Shown here in pieces: positions 28,566 to 37,533 of a stretch of DNA of 64,000 nucleotides. How positions within the stretch are numbered: the stretch's first letter is position 1; every line of letters begins with the position of its first letter. The stretch lies in assembly GCF_032842945.2 (NCBI RefSeq), contig NZ_CP146606.1:124001-188000 (forward strand), read 5' to 3'. The notes beneath the pieces are model-generated. The model saw only the letters and a list, made by a program, of their open reading frames with translations. It was not told the DNA's origin and made no database searches. The DNA is from Roseovarius sp. W115. Its GTDB lineage: Bacteria; Pseudomonadota; Alphaproteobacteria; Rhodobacterales; Rhodobacteraceae. A program made the position numbers and the translations under genes.

Positions 28566-28905
28566 CAAACCTCCCCCGCAGCTGTATTTTCGCGGTATTG
28601 TTTTTTAATTGACTCGTCAACCAATAACCGATTTTCTCCAAGCCGCGACAGCAAAAGCTTGAAATGCGGCACTCGCGGAAAGATGATGGCCGCAGCATTG
28701 AGTTTGCCGTTGCATCGTATTGGATGGGGCGTCTAACCTGTGCACGCGTTGAAAAAACGGTCGTCACAGCGCAGGACCGAGGCCTCAAAGAGCCTTGGAC
28801 AGTAATGTGTGCTGGACGAGACGGGGAATGTGACGGAGTAAATCAAACGAGAACTCAACACAGACGTATCAAAACTATAACGACAAAAAACAGGGAGAAC
28901 TGAAT
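28566..28905. other. Divergent intergenic region betI / solute-binding protein
   Basis: About 340 bases with no convincing gene. It must hold the divergent promoters of the betI operon and the solute-binding protein gene. An inverted repeat near betI is listed separately. The right end holds the ribosome binding site AGGGAGAAC before 28906. Confidence 0.6.
28605..28627. promoter_or_regulatory. betI operator: Candidate BetI operator
   Basis: TTAATTGACTCGTCAACCAA followed by TAA contains the perfect palindrome TTGAC-TC-GTCAA with partly symmetric flanks. It lies about 40 bases before the betI start. Position and symmetry suggest binding of the neighbouring TetR-type BetI; the exact consensus was not checked. 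Confidence 0.5.
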
Positions 28906-30462
28906 ATGTCGATCATCAAAGGCGGCTTGCTTGACCGCCGTGGATTTCTAAAGACAACCGCCGCAACGGCCATGGCAGCAACTCTGCCATTGGGTGGCGC
29001 GGCTTATGCTGCGCCCAAGCGCGGTGGGCATCTTCGGGTTGGGAAAGGCCACGGCCAGACCACCGACACGCTGAACCCGGGCACATGGGAAAACGGCTTC
29101 ACCATTGGCATGGCCTTTGCCATCCATGGTCGCCTGACCGAAGTGGCGCCAGATGGCTCGTTGCAGCCTGAACTGGCCGAAAGCTGGGAAGCCACCGCAG
29201 ACGCCAAGACCTGGACCTTCAAGATCCGCGAAGGTGTGACCTTCCACTCGGGCAAACCTTTGACGCCCGAAGACGTGGTCGCCTCGCTGAACTTCCACCG
29301 GGGCGAGGATTCAACCTCGGCGGCGGGTCCACTGGTCGCACCGATTGAAAACATGAAGGTCGATGGCGGCAACGTTGTTGTCGAATTGTCAGGCGGCAAC
29401 GCGGACTTCCCCTTCATTCTGTCGGATTATCACCTGACCATCCACCCGGCAAAAGACGATACCATTGATTGGGAATCCGGCGATGGCTGCGGCAGCTACA
29501 TCCTGAAGGAGAAAAACTTCGGTGTTAGCATTACAATGGAGCGCAATCCGAACCATTGGCGCGACACTGTTGGGTTCTTTGACAGCATCGAAATGCTGGC
29601 GCTTGTGGATCAGAACGCGCGGACAACCGCGTTGGTGTCCGGCGATGTCGATGTGGTTGACCGGGTCGACCTTAAGACAGTGGGCCTTCTGGAGCGTAAC
29701 GCAAACCTCGCCATCCATTCGGTGGCAGGCACGCAGCACTACACCTTCGCGATGTCCACCAACCAGGCGCCGTTTGACGACAACAATGTGCGTCAGGCCC
29801 TGAAATACGCCATCAACCGCGAAGAAATGGTCGAGAAGATCCTCTTCGGCTATGGCTCTGTCGGCAACGATATCCCCGTTGGTCAAGGTCAGCTCTATTA
29901 CAACACCGAGCTTGAGCAAAAGACCTACGATCCGGACAAGGCCAAATTCTACCTCAAGGAAGCCGGTCTCGACAGCCTTGAGGTCAGCCTCTCGGCAGCG
30001 GACGCGGCCTTTGCGGGTGCGGTCGATGCCGGTGTTCTCTTCCAGAACTCGGCCAAGGCGGCCGGTATTGACCTCACTGTCGTGCGGGAGCCAAACGACG
30101 GCTACTGGTCAGACGTCTGGATGAAAAAACCATTCTCGGCTGTGTACTGGTCGGGTCGTCCGGTTCAGGATCAGATGTTTGCCACCGCCTACAGCTGTGG
30201 CGCGGACTGGAATGACAGCTTCTGGTGCCATGACCGGTTTGAGGCCCTCATGGTTGAGGCTCGGGCTGAACTCGACCCAGCCAAGCGCCAGGAGATGTAT
30301 TTCGAAATGCAGGACATCGTCTCAAACCAGGGCGGCGTCATTATCCCGATGTTTGCAAACTATGTCTTCGCAACATCCAATAAGCTCAAAACGCCAGAGG
30401 CGATGGGCTCGAACTGGGATATGGACGGCGAACGCTGGGCCGAGCGCTGGTCCTTCGCCTAA
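28906..30462 (+). CDS. ABC transporter solute-binding protein, family 5 (peptide/opine type), Tat-exported
   Basis: A 518-residue periplasmic binding protein of the DppA/OppA family. The twin-arginine signal LLDRRGFLKTTAATAMA is followed by a cleavage site near AYA-AP. Family motifs are YEFKIREG-like WTFKIREGVTFHSGKPLTPE, DVVASLNF and FDDNNVRQALKYAINREEMV. The ligand is not readable from sequence. Divergence from betI suggests choline-O-sulfate, choline or a related compound, but the family more often binds peptides. No permease or ATPase genes follow: a terminator comes at once. Confidence 0.88.
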   Translation: MSIIKGGLLDRRGFLKTTAATAMAATLPLGGAAYAAPKRGGHLRVGKGHGQTTDTLNPGTWENGFTIGMAFAIHGRLTEVAPDGSLQPELAESWEATADAKTWTFKIREGVTFHSGKPLTPEDVVASLNFHRGEDSTSAAGPLVAPIENMKVDGGNVVVELSGGNADFPFILSDYHLTIHPAKDDTIDWESGDGCGSYILKEKNFGVSITMERNPNHWRDTVGFFDSIEMLALVDQNARTTALVSGDVDVVDRVDLKTVGLLERNANLAIHSVAGTQHYTFAMSTNQAPFDDNNVRQALKYAINREEMVEKILFGYGSVGNDIPVGQGQLYYNTELEQKTYDPDKAKFYLKEAGLDSLEVSLSAADAAFAGAVDAGVLFQNSAKAAGIDLTVVREPNDGYWSDVWMKKPFSAVYWSGRPVQDQMFATAYSCGADWNDSFWCHDRFEALMVEARAELDPAKRQEMYFEMQDIVSNQGGVIIPMFANYVFATSNKLKTPEAMGSNWDMDGERWAERWSFA

Positions 30463-30485
30463 GTCGCGATCTCAAACACATCAGA

Positions 30486-30516
30486 ACCCCCGAGGCGCGT
30501 CCTCGGGGGTTTTTTA
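30486..30516 (+). terminator. Rho-independent terminator after solute-binding protein gene
   Basis: ACCCCCGAGG pairs with CCTCGGGGGT around CGCGT and is followed by six T. It lies 24 bases after the stop codon, so the solute-binding protein gene is monocistronic. Confidence 0.92.
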
Positions 30517-30820
30517 TTTTCAGGGGCTTATTAAGCGATTCACTATCAGATTGCGTAACTTGCAGTGAGCTCGAAACAATAGAACGATATTCCGCAGATT
30601 GGTCACGGATTGAAAAAAGCCAAGCGCTACCAGATCCGAATTGAACGCAACGTCACTTTCAGAAACCTCACCGCAAAATACTGTTTTTATTATTTTTTAA
30701 ACTTTTGGTGTAGTGAAGGCCCTCAACCTACAACTTGAATGCAAGCACACTTCCCGCGACCTTGGTGTTTCACACACCATCAGATCGGGGGCTCTGCATG
30801 GGAGTAAATGGAGATTACGT
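30517..30820. other. AT-rich intergenic stretch
   Basis: Roughly 300 bases with many short A/T runs and no frame with a good start. I see no RNA gene or clear regulatory motif. Confidence 0.5.
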
Positions 30821-30988
30821 ATGATCCATCTTCTCAATCTGAGCCTTGCTACACCAAGGGCACTCCTTAGTGCTGTTGCCGCGAATGGTGGTGGGCACAC
30901 ATCTGAAAATCATGATGCAGGTTTCGCCAAACAACCTTCGGTCAGCCGCGACGAGCTGCTCATCCTGTTTCACGACAAACTGCGATAG
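30821..30988 (+). CDS. Possible small protein, unknown
   Basis: A 55-residue frame starting at ATG 30821 with TGGAG seven bases upstream: MIHLLNLSLATPRALLSAVA, and ending SVSRDELLILFHDKLR. I recognise no family. It is convergent with the DMT permease gene, with only 8 bases between their ends. The ribosome binding site and the fit against the neighbour are the only support. Confidence 0.35.
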   Translation: MIHLLNLSLATPRALLSAVAANGGGHTSENHDAGFAKQPSVSRDELLILFHDKLR

Positions 30989-30996
30989 CCCCCGAA

Positions 30997-31902
30997 TTAC
31001 ACCTTTGTCTGGGTGACCGTCGGCGTGATCGCACGGCGCTTTAGGATGGCTTCGCGCCAGCTGATAAAGCTGACGGCGGCCACGATCACCATACCGCCCA
31101 GGATGACCCAGGGATCAAACGGTTCGCCGAAGACCACAAGCCCCAGCGCCACAGCCCAGACCAGTTGCAGAAACGACACCGGCTGTGTGATGGCCAGCGG
31201 GGCGGCGCGGAAGGCCAGCGTCATTGTGTAATGCCCGCCTGTGGCCAGTGCGGCCACACCGAACAGCACCAAAAGCTCATAAGATGTCGGCGTCACCCAA
31301 TTGGCAAGCGCAACAGGTGCCAATCCAATCGTCACAGTGATCGAAAGCATCGCCACCACCAGCCCGGGGCTGCACCGTTCTGAGAGCATCTTGGCCAGAA
31401 GATAGGAGGCCCCAAAGACAATCGCGGTAAAGATCATCGCCAAATGCCCTGGCCCCACCTCGCGAAACCCGGGGCGCAGAATGATCAGCGCACCTATGAG
31501 AGCCACAAAAATGGCCAGCACCCGGCGCAGCGCCAGCTTTTCTCCCAGAAAGATCGCGGCCCCCAGCGTCACGTAGATGGGGGAGAGGTAGTTCATCGCG
31601 GTGACATCCGCGATGGGAATGCGCGCCATGGCAAAAAACCAAAGCCCGACGCCTAGGGAATGCGCCACGCCGCGCGCGGCGAAAAGTCCCAGAGTGCCTC
31701 GATCCAGCCGCACCCGGCTCAGCGTGCCCAGCATCGGAATAAGAAACACCAACCCAAGCACATAGCGCAGAAACGCCGCCTCAGGGGCCGGAATGCGCGT
31801 GCCCAAAAGTTTGACCAGCGCAGTGACACCCACAAACTGCAGCCCGGTCACCACCATCCAGAAGATACCCCACCCGGGCCGTGCATTTTGCTCAGACGTC
31901 AT
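30997..31902 (-). CDS. DMT superfamily (EamA) transporter
   Basis: A 301-residue membrane protein with ten predicted helices in two EamA repeats. The typical features are ARGVAHSLGVGLWFFAMARI, MNYLSPIYVTLGAAIFLGEK (first repeat end) and QPVSFLQLVWAVALGLVVFG (second repeat end), followed by GGMVIVAAV. It probably exports a metabolite. The ligand is unknown. The start codon has no strong ribosome binding site. Confidence 0.9.
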   Translation of the reverse strand: MTSEQNARPGWGIFWMVVTGLQFVGVTALVKLLGTRIPAPEAAFLRYVLGLVFLIPMLGTLSRVRLDRGTLGLFAARGVAHSLGVGLWFFAMARIPIADVTAMNYLSPIYVTLGAAIFLGEKLALRRVLAIFVALIGALIILRPGFREVGPGHLAMIFTAIVFGASYLLAKMLSERCSPGLVVAMLSITVTIGLAPVALANWVTPTSYELLVLFGVAALATGGHYTMTLAFRAAPLAITQPVSFLQLVWAVALGLVVFGEPFDPWVILGGMVIVAAVSFISWREAILKRRAITPTVTQTKV

Positions 31903-32007
31903 GACGGCATTAAGACCCTGTCCACGGCCTTTGTCGAGAGACTATGATTGCACCAAGCATACTGGTTTCTTTCTTGTAAAAAATACCCAAAAACCAGACA
32001 GTTATTG

Positions 32008-33237
32008 TTAAAACTTCGCTTGAGAATATTTGCGCAACTCTGCCCGCGCCACCTGCCTGCGATGCACCGCATCGGGCCCATCGGCCAGCCGCAGCGTGCG
32101 CAGGTGGGTCCACATGGCCGCCAGCTCGGTGTCTTGTGAAATGCCCTGCGCGCCGAACATCTGCACCGCCTCATCAACGACCTTCAAGGCCATGCGTGGC
32201 GCCACAACCTTGATCTGATGAATCCAGGGCGCAGCGGCACGGGCATCGCCCTGATCCATCATCCAGGCCGCCTTGAGGCACAAAAGCCGCGCCTGCTCAA
32301 TTTCCATCCGCGCCTCGGCCAGAATGTCGAAATTTGCGCCAAGCTGCACCAAAGGCTTGCCAAAGGCTTCCCGCTCCAGCGACCGGCGGCACATAAGTTC
32401 CAGCGCGGCCTCGGCCTGACCAATGGCACGCATGCAATGGTGGATGCGCCCCGGTCCAAGCCGCCCTTGGGCAATCTCAAACCCGCGTCCCTCCCCCAAA
32501 AGCAGGTTTTCTGCGGGCACACGTACATTCGTAAATCGAATATGCATATGCCCATGCGGCGCATCATCGGCGCCATAGACCTGCATCGGGCGCAGTTTTT
32601 CGATGCCCGGCGCATCTGAGGGAACCACAATCATCGAATGGCGTTGGTGCTTTGGCGCGTCCTCACCGCCCGTGCACACCATGACAATGTAAACCGCACA
32701 GCGCGGGTCCCCTGCCCCCGTGGCCCACCACTTTTCGCCATTCAGCACATAGTCACCACCATCCCGCACACAGGACATGGCAATGTTGGTGGCATCTGAA
32801 CTGGCCACATCCGGTTCCGTCATCAGGTAGGCGGATCGGATCTCCCCCTCCAGCAGCGGCTCCAACCAACGGGATTTCATGTCACCCGTGCCGTATTTGA
32901 CGAAAACCTCCATGTTCCCGGTATCCGGCGCGTTGCAGTTGAAAACTTCTGCGCCCAAAGGAGTTTTTCCCATTTCTTCGGCAAAATAGGCGTATTCCAC
33001 CGTGCTCAGATCCATGCCGCGGTCATGATCGGTCAGCCAGAAATTCCACAATCCCGCCGCCTTGGCGCGCGCCTTCAGCCCTTCCAGAATTTCCGCCTGC
33101 CGGGGTGTGAAAGCCCAGCGGTCGCCTTTTTCAATCTCGGCGTGATACTCTGCATTCAGCGGCGTGATCTCGTCACGCACCATGTCGCGCACCGCGGCCA
33201 GCTTTTGCTCTGCCTCTGGCCTCATTCCAAGCTGCAT
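32008..33237 (-). CDS. Acyl-CoA dehydrogenase family protein
   Basis: FAD enzyme of about 409 residues. Family signatures are SAYLMTEPDVASSDATNI (FAD/substrate site), YVLNGEKWWATGA, GPGRIHHCMRAIGQAEAAL, and the C-terminal QMFGAQGISQDTELAAMW, where the usual GG is GA. It resembles the longer-chain/ACAD10-11-like branch by its N-terminal RDMVRDEITPLNAEYHAEI and by MKSRWLEPLLEGEI. The substrate is unknown. Two ATG codons (33249 and 33237) lie close together; GGGGGGTGAC precedes the second. No partner genes for fatty acid oxidation are adjacent. Confidence 0.9.
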   Translation of the reverse strand: MQLGMRPEAEQKLAAVRDMVRDEITPLNAEYHAEIEKGDRWAFTPRQAEILEGLKARAKAAGLWNFWLTDHDRGMDLSTVEYAYFAEEMGKTPLGAEVFNCNAPDTGNMEVFVKYGTGDMKSRWLEPLLEGEIRSAYLMTEPDVASSDATNIAMSCVRDGGDYVLNGEKWWATGAGDPRCAVYIVMVCTGGEDAPKHQRHSMIVVPSDAPGIEKLRPMQVYGADDAPHGHMHIRFTNVRVPAENLLLGEGRGFEIAQGRLGPGRIHHCMRAIGQAEAALELMCRRSLEREAFGKPLVQLGANFDILAEARMEIEQARLLCLKAAWMMDQGDARAAAPWIHQIKVVAPRMALKVVDEAVQMFGAQGISQDTELAAMWTHLRTLRLADGPDAVHRRQVARAELRKYSQAKF

Positions 33238-33504
33238 GTCACCCCCCATGGCATTTAACCTAACCCTGATCTGGCACAGCCGGTCGCGCACAGCAATGCG
33301 CAAAGCGCGTCAACCTTTGTGGCCCCCTGCCGTGAATTGGTCTTGCGCAAACCCTGTTCTGCCCCAATTCCGGACACAAACTCGGCGTAGAACCGCCGAT
33401 GTGTGTTGCGGCCGCCTTTTGAGTACGGAGTGTGTGACGTGTGTGGGCGGTCGAGACACACAGTTTTCCAGAAGCAGTTCTACAGAGCTAACATGTCTGA
33501 CCCG

Positions 33505-33957
33505 TCAGCAACCGGCTCTGCCTAAGACCATCACCCATATATTGCCAGGTCCTTGCACCAGTGCGAATTCGCGCGCCTCACGGCTAAGCATGTTGCGTCT
33601 GTGTCCCTTGGACCCTGCCCAGCTTTGCAAGACAGCCCCCAGATCGCGTTGCCCCTTGGCGATATTCTCGGCCACGAAGCAATACCCATATCCCTGACGG
33701 TGCACACGATCGGCCACCGAGCTTCCGTCAGACCCCTGATGGCTGAAGAACCCTTTGCGCGCCATGTCGCGTGCGTGGGCGGCGGCGGCCTTTGTCAGTT
33801 GAGGTGACGTTCCAAGGGCCGGAGCATTTTTTTGCGCGCGGTAGTCATTGAGCCAGGCGCGGGCCGAACCACTGGCATCACGAAGCTCTTGGGCGGTCAG
33901 AGGTGTCGCGACCAGAGCCATGGCGAGCGCACAGATGGTTAGAAATCGGAGTCCCAT
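33505..33957 (-). CDS. CAP/SCP domain secreted protein
   Basis: A 150-residue protein with a Sec signal peptide (MGLRFLTICALAMALVATPL, cleavage near TAQ-EL), then a CAP domain: WLNDYRAQKNAPALGTSPQL, AAAAHARDMARKGFFSHQGS, and VAENIAKGQRDLGAVLQSWA. GHRRNMLSREAREFAL is the last family motif. CAP proteins of bacteria are extracytoplasmic and mostly of unknown function. The ATG at 33957 has AGGATCAATGCC upstream. Confidence 0.9.
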   Translation of the reverse strand: MGLRFLTICALAMALVATPLTAQELRDASGSARAWLNDYRAQKNAPALGTSPQLTKAAAAHARDMARKGFFSHQGSDGSSVADRVHRQGYGYCFVAENIAKGQRDLGAVLQSWAGSKGHRRNMLSREAREFALVQGPGNIWVMVLGRAGC

Positions 33958-34033
33958 GGCATTGATCCTATGCAAGGACCAAACCGATCGCCACCACGGC
34001 TGAGCCAACTCGCGAGATTGTGCTCACTGCCAC

Positions 34034-34828
34034 TCAAACAAAGTCCGACAGAATGCCCAGCGCCGCCTTGTGCTGCATCCGCCCGGCAGCGGCAACGACC
34101 TGTCCGCCGTGATGCGCCGGTCCGCCGCGCCAATCCGTGACAACACCGCCTGCGGCCTCGATCACCGCAATGGGCGCTTGTATGTCATAGGCGTTTAGGC
34201 CGGCTTCAATCACCAGATCCACTTGCCCTGAGGCGAGAAGCGCATAGGCATAGCAATCCATCCCATAGCGTGCGAATTGCACACGATCAGCAACCGCGCG
34301 AAAGGCTTCGCCTTCGGTCTTACTGCCAACTTCAGGAAAGGTGGTGAAGAGGTTTGCCTCTCCGAGCGGACGGTTGCCGCAGGTCGCGAGTGATCTACGT
34401 CCATGAGGCCCTGACATCTCGGCCCGTCCCAGCCCGCCTTCGAAACGCTCGCCGATATAGGGCTGATCGATAAGGCCGTAGAACGGCCCGTTCTCGTCCG
34501 AGATCGCGATCAGGACGCCCCAGGTCGGCGTGCCGGTCAAAAATCCGCGCGTTCCATCAATCGGGTCCAGCACCCAGGTCAGTCCGGTGCGCCCGCCTGT
34601 GGCCCCGAATTCCTCCCCCAAAATGGCATCATCGGGCCGGCGCTCCGCCAGCACTTTGCGCATCGCCTCTTCGGCCGCGCGGTCTGCGCGGGTCACAGGA
34701 TCGAAAGGTTTAGAGGAAGCGGCCTTATTCTCGGCCTGAAGGTTCTTGGTGCGAAACCAAGGTAAAGTGGCGTCACGCGCCGCATCTGCCAGCGCGTGCG
34801 CTGTTTCGACGATATCTGACTGGTCCAT
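34034..34828 (-). CDS. hisN: Inositol-monophosphatase family, probable histidinol-phosphatase
   Basis: A 264-residue Mg-dependent phosphatase. Metal ligands are in GEEFG (71-75) and DPIDGT (88-93), and the third site is AYDIQAPIAVIEAAGG near residue 215 (Asp in YDIQA). The KPFDPVTRADRAAEEAMRK motif and RGFLTGTPTWGVLIA fit the HisN branch, which acts in histidine synthesis in many alphaproteobacteria. Inositol monophosphatase or CysQ-like activity is the alternative. GAGGGCTCTGGG precedes the ATG. Confidence 0.87.
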   Translation of the reverse strand: MDQSDIVETAHALADAARDATLPWFRTKNLQAENKAASSKPFDPVTRADRAAEEAMRKVLAERRPDDAILGEEFGATGGRTGLTWVLDPIDGTRGFLTGTPTWGVLIAISDENGPFYGLIDQPYIGERFEGGLGRAEMSGPHGRRSLATCGNRPLGEANLFTTFPEVGSKTEGEAFRAVADRVQFARYGMDCYAYALLASGQVDLVIEAGLNAYDIQAPIAVIEAAGGVVTDWRGGPAHHGGQVVAAAGRMQHKAALGILSDFV

Positions 34829-34884
34829 CCCAGAGCCCTCATGCCGCCCCTAGGCGGCATGACTAGACCGGACTGGCGTTTGGC

Positions 34885-35256
34885 TCAAGCCACGTCGCTC
34901 AGGACACGAGCAAGATCAAACAGGCGACGGCGTTGGTTTTCCGGGATCGAGTAGTAGGACCGGACCAAATCCAGTGCTTCCTTGTCTCCCAAAAGATCCG
35001 CTGGCGCTGCATCCGTGGACTGCTTTTTCTCAGAGGCTCGTTCGAGCCCTTCGAAAAAGAAACTCACGTCCACATCCATGGATCCGGCAATATCCCAAAG
35101 GCGTGATGCGCTCACTCTATTGGCACCGGTTTCGTACTTCTGAATCTGCTGGAATTTTATTCCGACACTTTCAGCAAGTTGTTGCTGCGTCATCCCGACA
35201 AGCCATCTGCGATGACGTATCCGTTTACCGACATGCACATCTACGGGGTGCGGCAT
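34885..35256 (-). CDS. XRE-family helix-turn-helix regulator
   Basis: A 123-residue regulator. The Cro/C1 HTH is GKRIRHRRWLVGMTQQQLAE, then SVGIKFQQIQKYETGANRVS ASRLW, followed by a C-terminal helical tail (ALDLVRSYYSIPENQRRRLF). Proteins of this size and layout are common regulators in alphaproteobacteria. Targets are unknown. The ATG at 35256 has AAAGGATTGCCC upstream. An AT-rich promoter region lies upstream. Confidence 0.92.
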   Translation of the reverse strand: MPHPVDVHVGKRIRHRRWLVGMTQQQLAESVGIKFQQIQKYETGANRVSASRLWDIAGSMDVDVSFFFEGLERASEKKQSTDAAPADLLGDKEALDLVRSYYSIPENQRRRLFDLARVLSDVA

Positions 35257-35559
35257 GGGCAATCCTTTCACAATGTTAACGCGACTATTCTATAGCTTAT
35301 TGCAGCCTATAGCGCACATTTCGTTTATATGCACGGCGCATCCCAGCCGCGCAGGGGAAAATTACCATCAATAAGTCAAAAGACAAGATGCTCTGCTATA
35401 CGAAAGCGAGATTTTAATTGGTATCTCACAATTTATACGAGTATAGACCACGATTTGAGATTCCGCAATAGTTGAGCCAAAAAGACGGTCTTGCATCACC
35501 TGACGATTTTCGCCAACCAGAGGTGAGTTTTTTCCCAACCTAACGAAGGACTGTTGCAG
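35257..35559. other. AT-rich divergent promoter region
   Basis: About 300 bases between the XRE regulator and the quinone reductase gene, which point away from each other. It is AT-rich, with TATAGCTTATTGCAGCCTAT near 35291-35310, close to the regulator gene. No gene is seen. It should contain both promoters. Confidence 0.5.
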
Positions 35560-36528
35560 ATGCGTGCTTTTCGACTTTCAGCCTCGAATGCAACACCTGC
35601 CCTTGTTGTATGTGACCCGCCCACCCCAAAGGCTGATGAAATTCTGGTACGGATTGGGGCGTGTGGTCTCAACTTCGCCGATCTTTTGATGGTCAAAGGT
35701 GAGTATCAGGACACGCCCGAACTGCCCTTTACCTTGGGCATGGAAGTGGCCGGTACGATTGAGGCCTTGGGCGCTGATGTGACGGATTTCGCTCTTGGGG
35801 ACCGAGTGGCGGTCTTTGGCGGTCAAGGGGGTTTGGCGGAATTCGGCGCTTTTCCGGCCAATCGGGCTGTCAAATTGCCGGACACAATGCCTTTCACCGA
35901 TGCCGCCGCGTTCCAGATTGCCTATGGCACCAGCCACGTGGCGCTGGATCATAAGGCTCACCTACAGGCCGGAGAAACGCTCTTGGTGCTGGGGGCCGCT
36001 GGGGGCGTGGGCCTGACGGCGGTCGAAATCGGCAAGCTCATGGGGGCCACGGTCATTGCCTGCGCGCGTGGCGCGGACAAGCTGGACGTGGCCAAGGCCG
36101 CCGGGGCCGATCATCTGATTGACGCCAAAACGGAAGATATCCGAGAGGCCTGTCGCGCTTTGGGCGGTGTCGATGTCGTTTATGACCCGGTCGGCGGAGA
36201 TCAGTTCAAAGCCGCCTTTCGCGCCTGCAAGCCCGAGGCGCGCCTGTTGGCCATTGGATTTGCAAGCGGAGATGTTCCGCAAATCCCGGCCAATCACCTT
36301 CTGGTTAAAAACCTTTCTGTGCTTGGGCTCTACTGGGGGGGCTACCTTGCCTTCAAACCTCAGGTCATCACCGACAGCTTGGCGCAGCTTCTGGCCTGGT
36401 ATGAGGCAGGACAGCTCACGCCCCACATCAGCCATACCCTGCCGCTGGACGAGGCCGCGCAGGGGCTGGAGCTTTTACGCAGTCGGAAATCAACCGGCAA
36501 GGTGGTGATCACGATGGATCAGGATTGA
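35560..36528 (+). CDS. NADPH:quinone oxidoreductase-like (zinc-free MDR) protein
   Basis: A 322-residue medium-chain dehydrogenase/reductase without the structural zinc cysteines. Motifs are GACGLNFADLLMVKGEYQ, TLGMEVAGTIEALG, the coenzyme site LVLGAAGGVGLTAVEIGKLM, and VYDPVGGDQF. The late NHLLVKNLSVLGLYWGGY fits the quinone reductase/crotonyl-CoA branch. The precise substrate is unknown. ACGAAGGA lies nine bases before the ATG. Confidence 0.9.
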   Translation: MRAFRLSASNATPALVVCDPPTPKADEILVRIGACGLNFADLLMVKGEYQDTPELPFTLGMEVAGTIEALGADVTDFALGDRVAVFGGQGGLAEFGAFPANRAVKLPDTMPFTDAAAFQIAYGTSHVALDHKAHLQAGETLLVLGAAGGVGLTAVEIGKLMGATVIACARGADKLDVAKAAGADHLIDAKTEDIREACRALGGVDVVYDPVGGDQFKAAFRACKPEARLLAIGFASGDVPQIPANHLLVKNLSVLGLYWGGYLAFKPQVITDSLAQLLAWYEAGQLTPHISHTLPLDEAAQGLELLRSRKSTGKVVITMDQD

Positions 36529-36534
36529 TCCGCG

Positions 36535-37407
36535 TCAGGCTTGGCGCAGCAACGCAGGCGGCGTGGCGCAATAGCCCTGACGCAGCAGATCGGCCAATTT
36601 GGTGGCAATTTCGTCCCGACCGGACGCGCCATACATGTTGATGCGCTGAATGCCCAAATCGGGCAACTGCCCAGGCGCATTGATCGCCTCCTGATGTGGC
36701 GGAATGCTTGATTCCAAAAGCGCCCCCACCGCCAGATCCGCGCTGATCAGGGCCTCAACCGAGCGGTCCTCATCCGACTCGATGGCCAGTTCCCAAGGGA
36801 TGCCCATGGCGTCCAGACGGCGCAGGACAATCGGGCGGAAAATGCAGAAGCGGCAAAAGCCAAGGCGCAGGGGGCGTTTGCGCCACGCCTGCCCGCCCAT
36901 CGCACCCACCCATTTCAGAGGCATTTCGGCCAGGGTCTCACCACCGGGCGCAAGCTGTTCCTCAGTGGTGAGGATAAGGTCAACCTCACCGCGCTTCAGC
37001 GCTTCGTGCAGTTTCACTGTGCTGGAGGATTTCAGCGCCACATTGACCCTTGGAAAAACGCTATTGAATGTCTTCAGCACGCGCGGGATCACGGGGTAAA
37101 CAATGTCGTGGGGAACGCCCAGTGTCAGTTCACCCTCGAAAATCTCATCGGCCAGACGTCCCACCGCCTCGTCATTGAGGTCCACAATGCGACGTGCGTA
37201 GGTCAAAAGCTGTTCACCCGACGCGGTCAGAGCAATGCGCCGGTTTGAGCGGTCCATAAGCTCAATGCCCAACATCTCTTCCAGACGTTTTAGCTGCATC
37301 GACACCGCGGATTGCGTGAGGTTCAGCACCTGGGCCGCGCGTGTGACGCCGCCCTGTTCTGCCACGGTCATGAAGGACCGGAGCGTGGTCATGTCCAGAT
37401 TTCTCAT
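36535..37407 (-). CDS. LysR-type transcriptional regulator
   Basis: A 290-residue regulator. The winged HTH is LRSFMTVAEQGGVTRAAQVL, then NLTQSAVSMQLKRLEEMLG. A periplasmic-binding-like effector domain follows from about residue 90 (GELTLGVPHDIVYPVIPRVL). The ATG at 37407 was chosen because AAGGA lies ten bases before it; the open frame starts 36 bases earlier. It ends 6 bases from the convergent quinone reductase gene and is divergent from the DUF1127 gene, which it may regulate. Confidence 0.93.
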   Translation of the reverse strand: MRNLDMTTLRSFMTVAEQGGVTRAAQVLNLTQSAVSMQLKRLEEMLGIELMDRSNRRIALTASGEQLLTYARRIVDLNDEAVGRLADEIFEGELTLGVPHDIVYPVIPRVLKTFNSVFPRVNVALKSSSTVKLHEALKRGEVDLILTTEEQLAPGGETLAEMPLKWVGAMGGQAWRKRPLRLGFCRFCIFRPIVLRRLDAMGIPWELAIESDEDRSVEALISADLAVGALLESSIPPHQEAINAPGQLPDLGIQRINMYGASGRDEIATKLADLLRQGYCATPPALLRQA

Positions 37408-37420
37408 CACATCACAATCC

Positions 37421-37439
37421 TTGATGATAATTGTATCAA
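37421..37439. promoter_or_regulatory. Candidate LysR-type operator
   Basis: TTGATGATAATTGTATCAA has matched ends TTGAT-N9-ATCAA and contains the T-N11-A layout common for LysR-type sites. It begins 14 bases upstream of the lysR start and about 95 bases before the DUF1127 start. A second short repeat, ATTCA-TTT-TGAAT, lies at 37442-37454. Confidence 0.5.
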
Positions 37440-37533
37440 ACATTCATTTTGAATATCATACCGTCTATGCCAGATATATCAACAGAAAAGATGCAACCAG
37501 AAAACGTATCACTAAAATTGAAAGGATATACCC

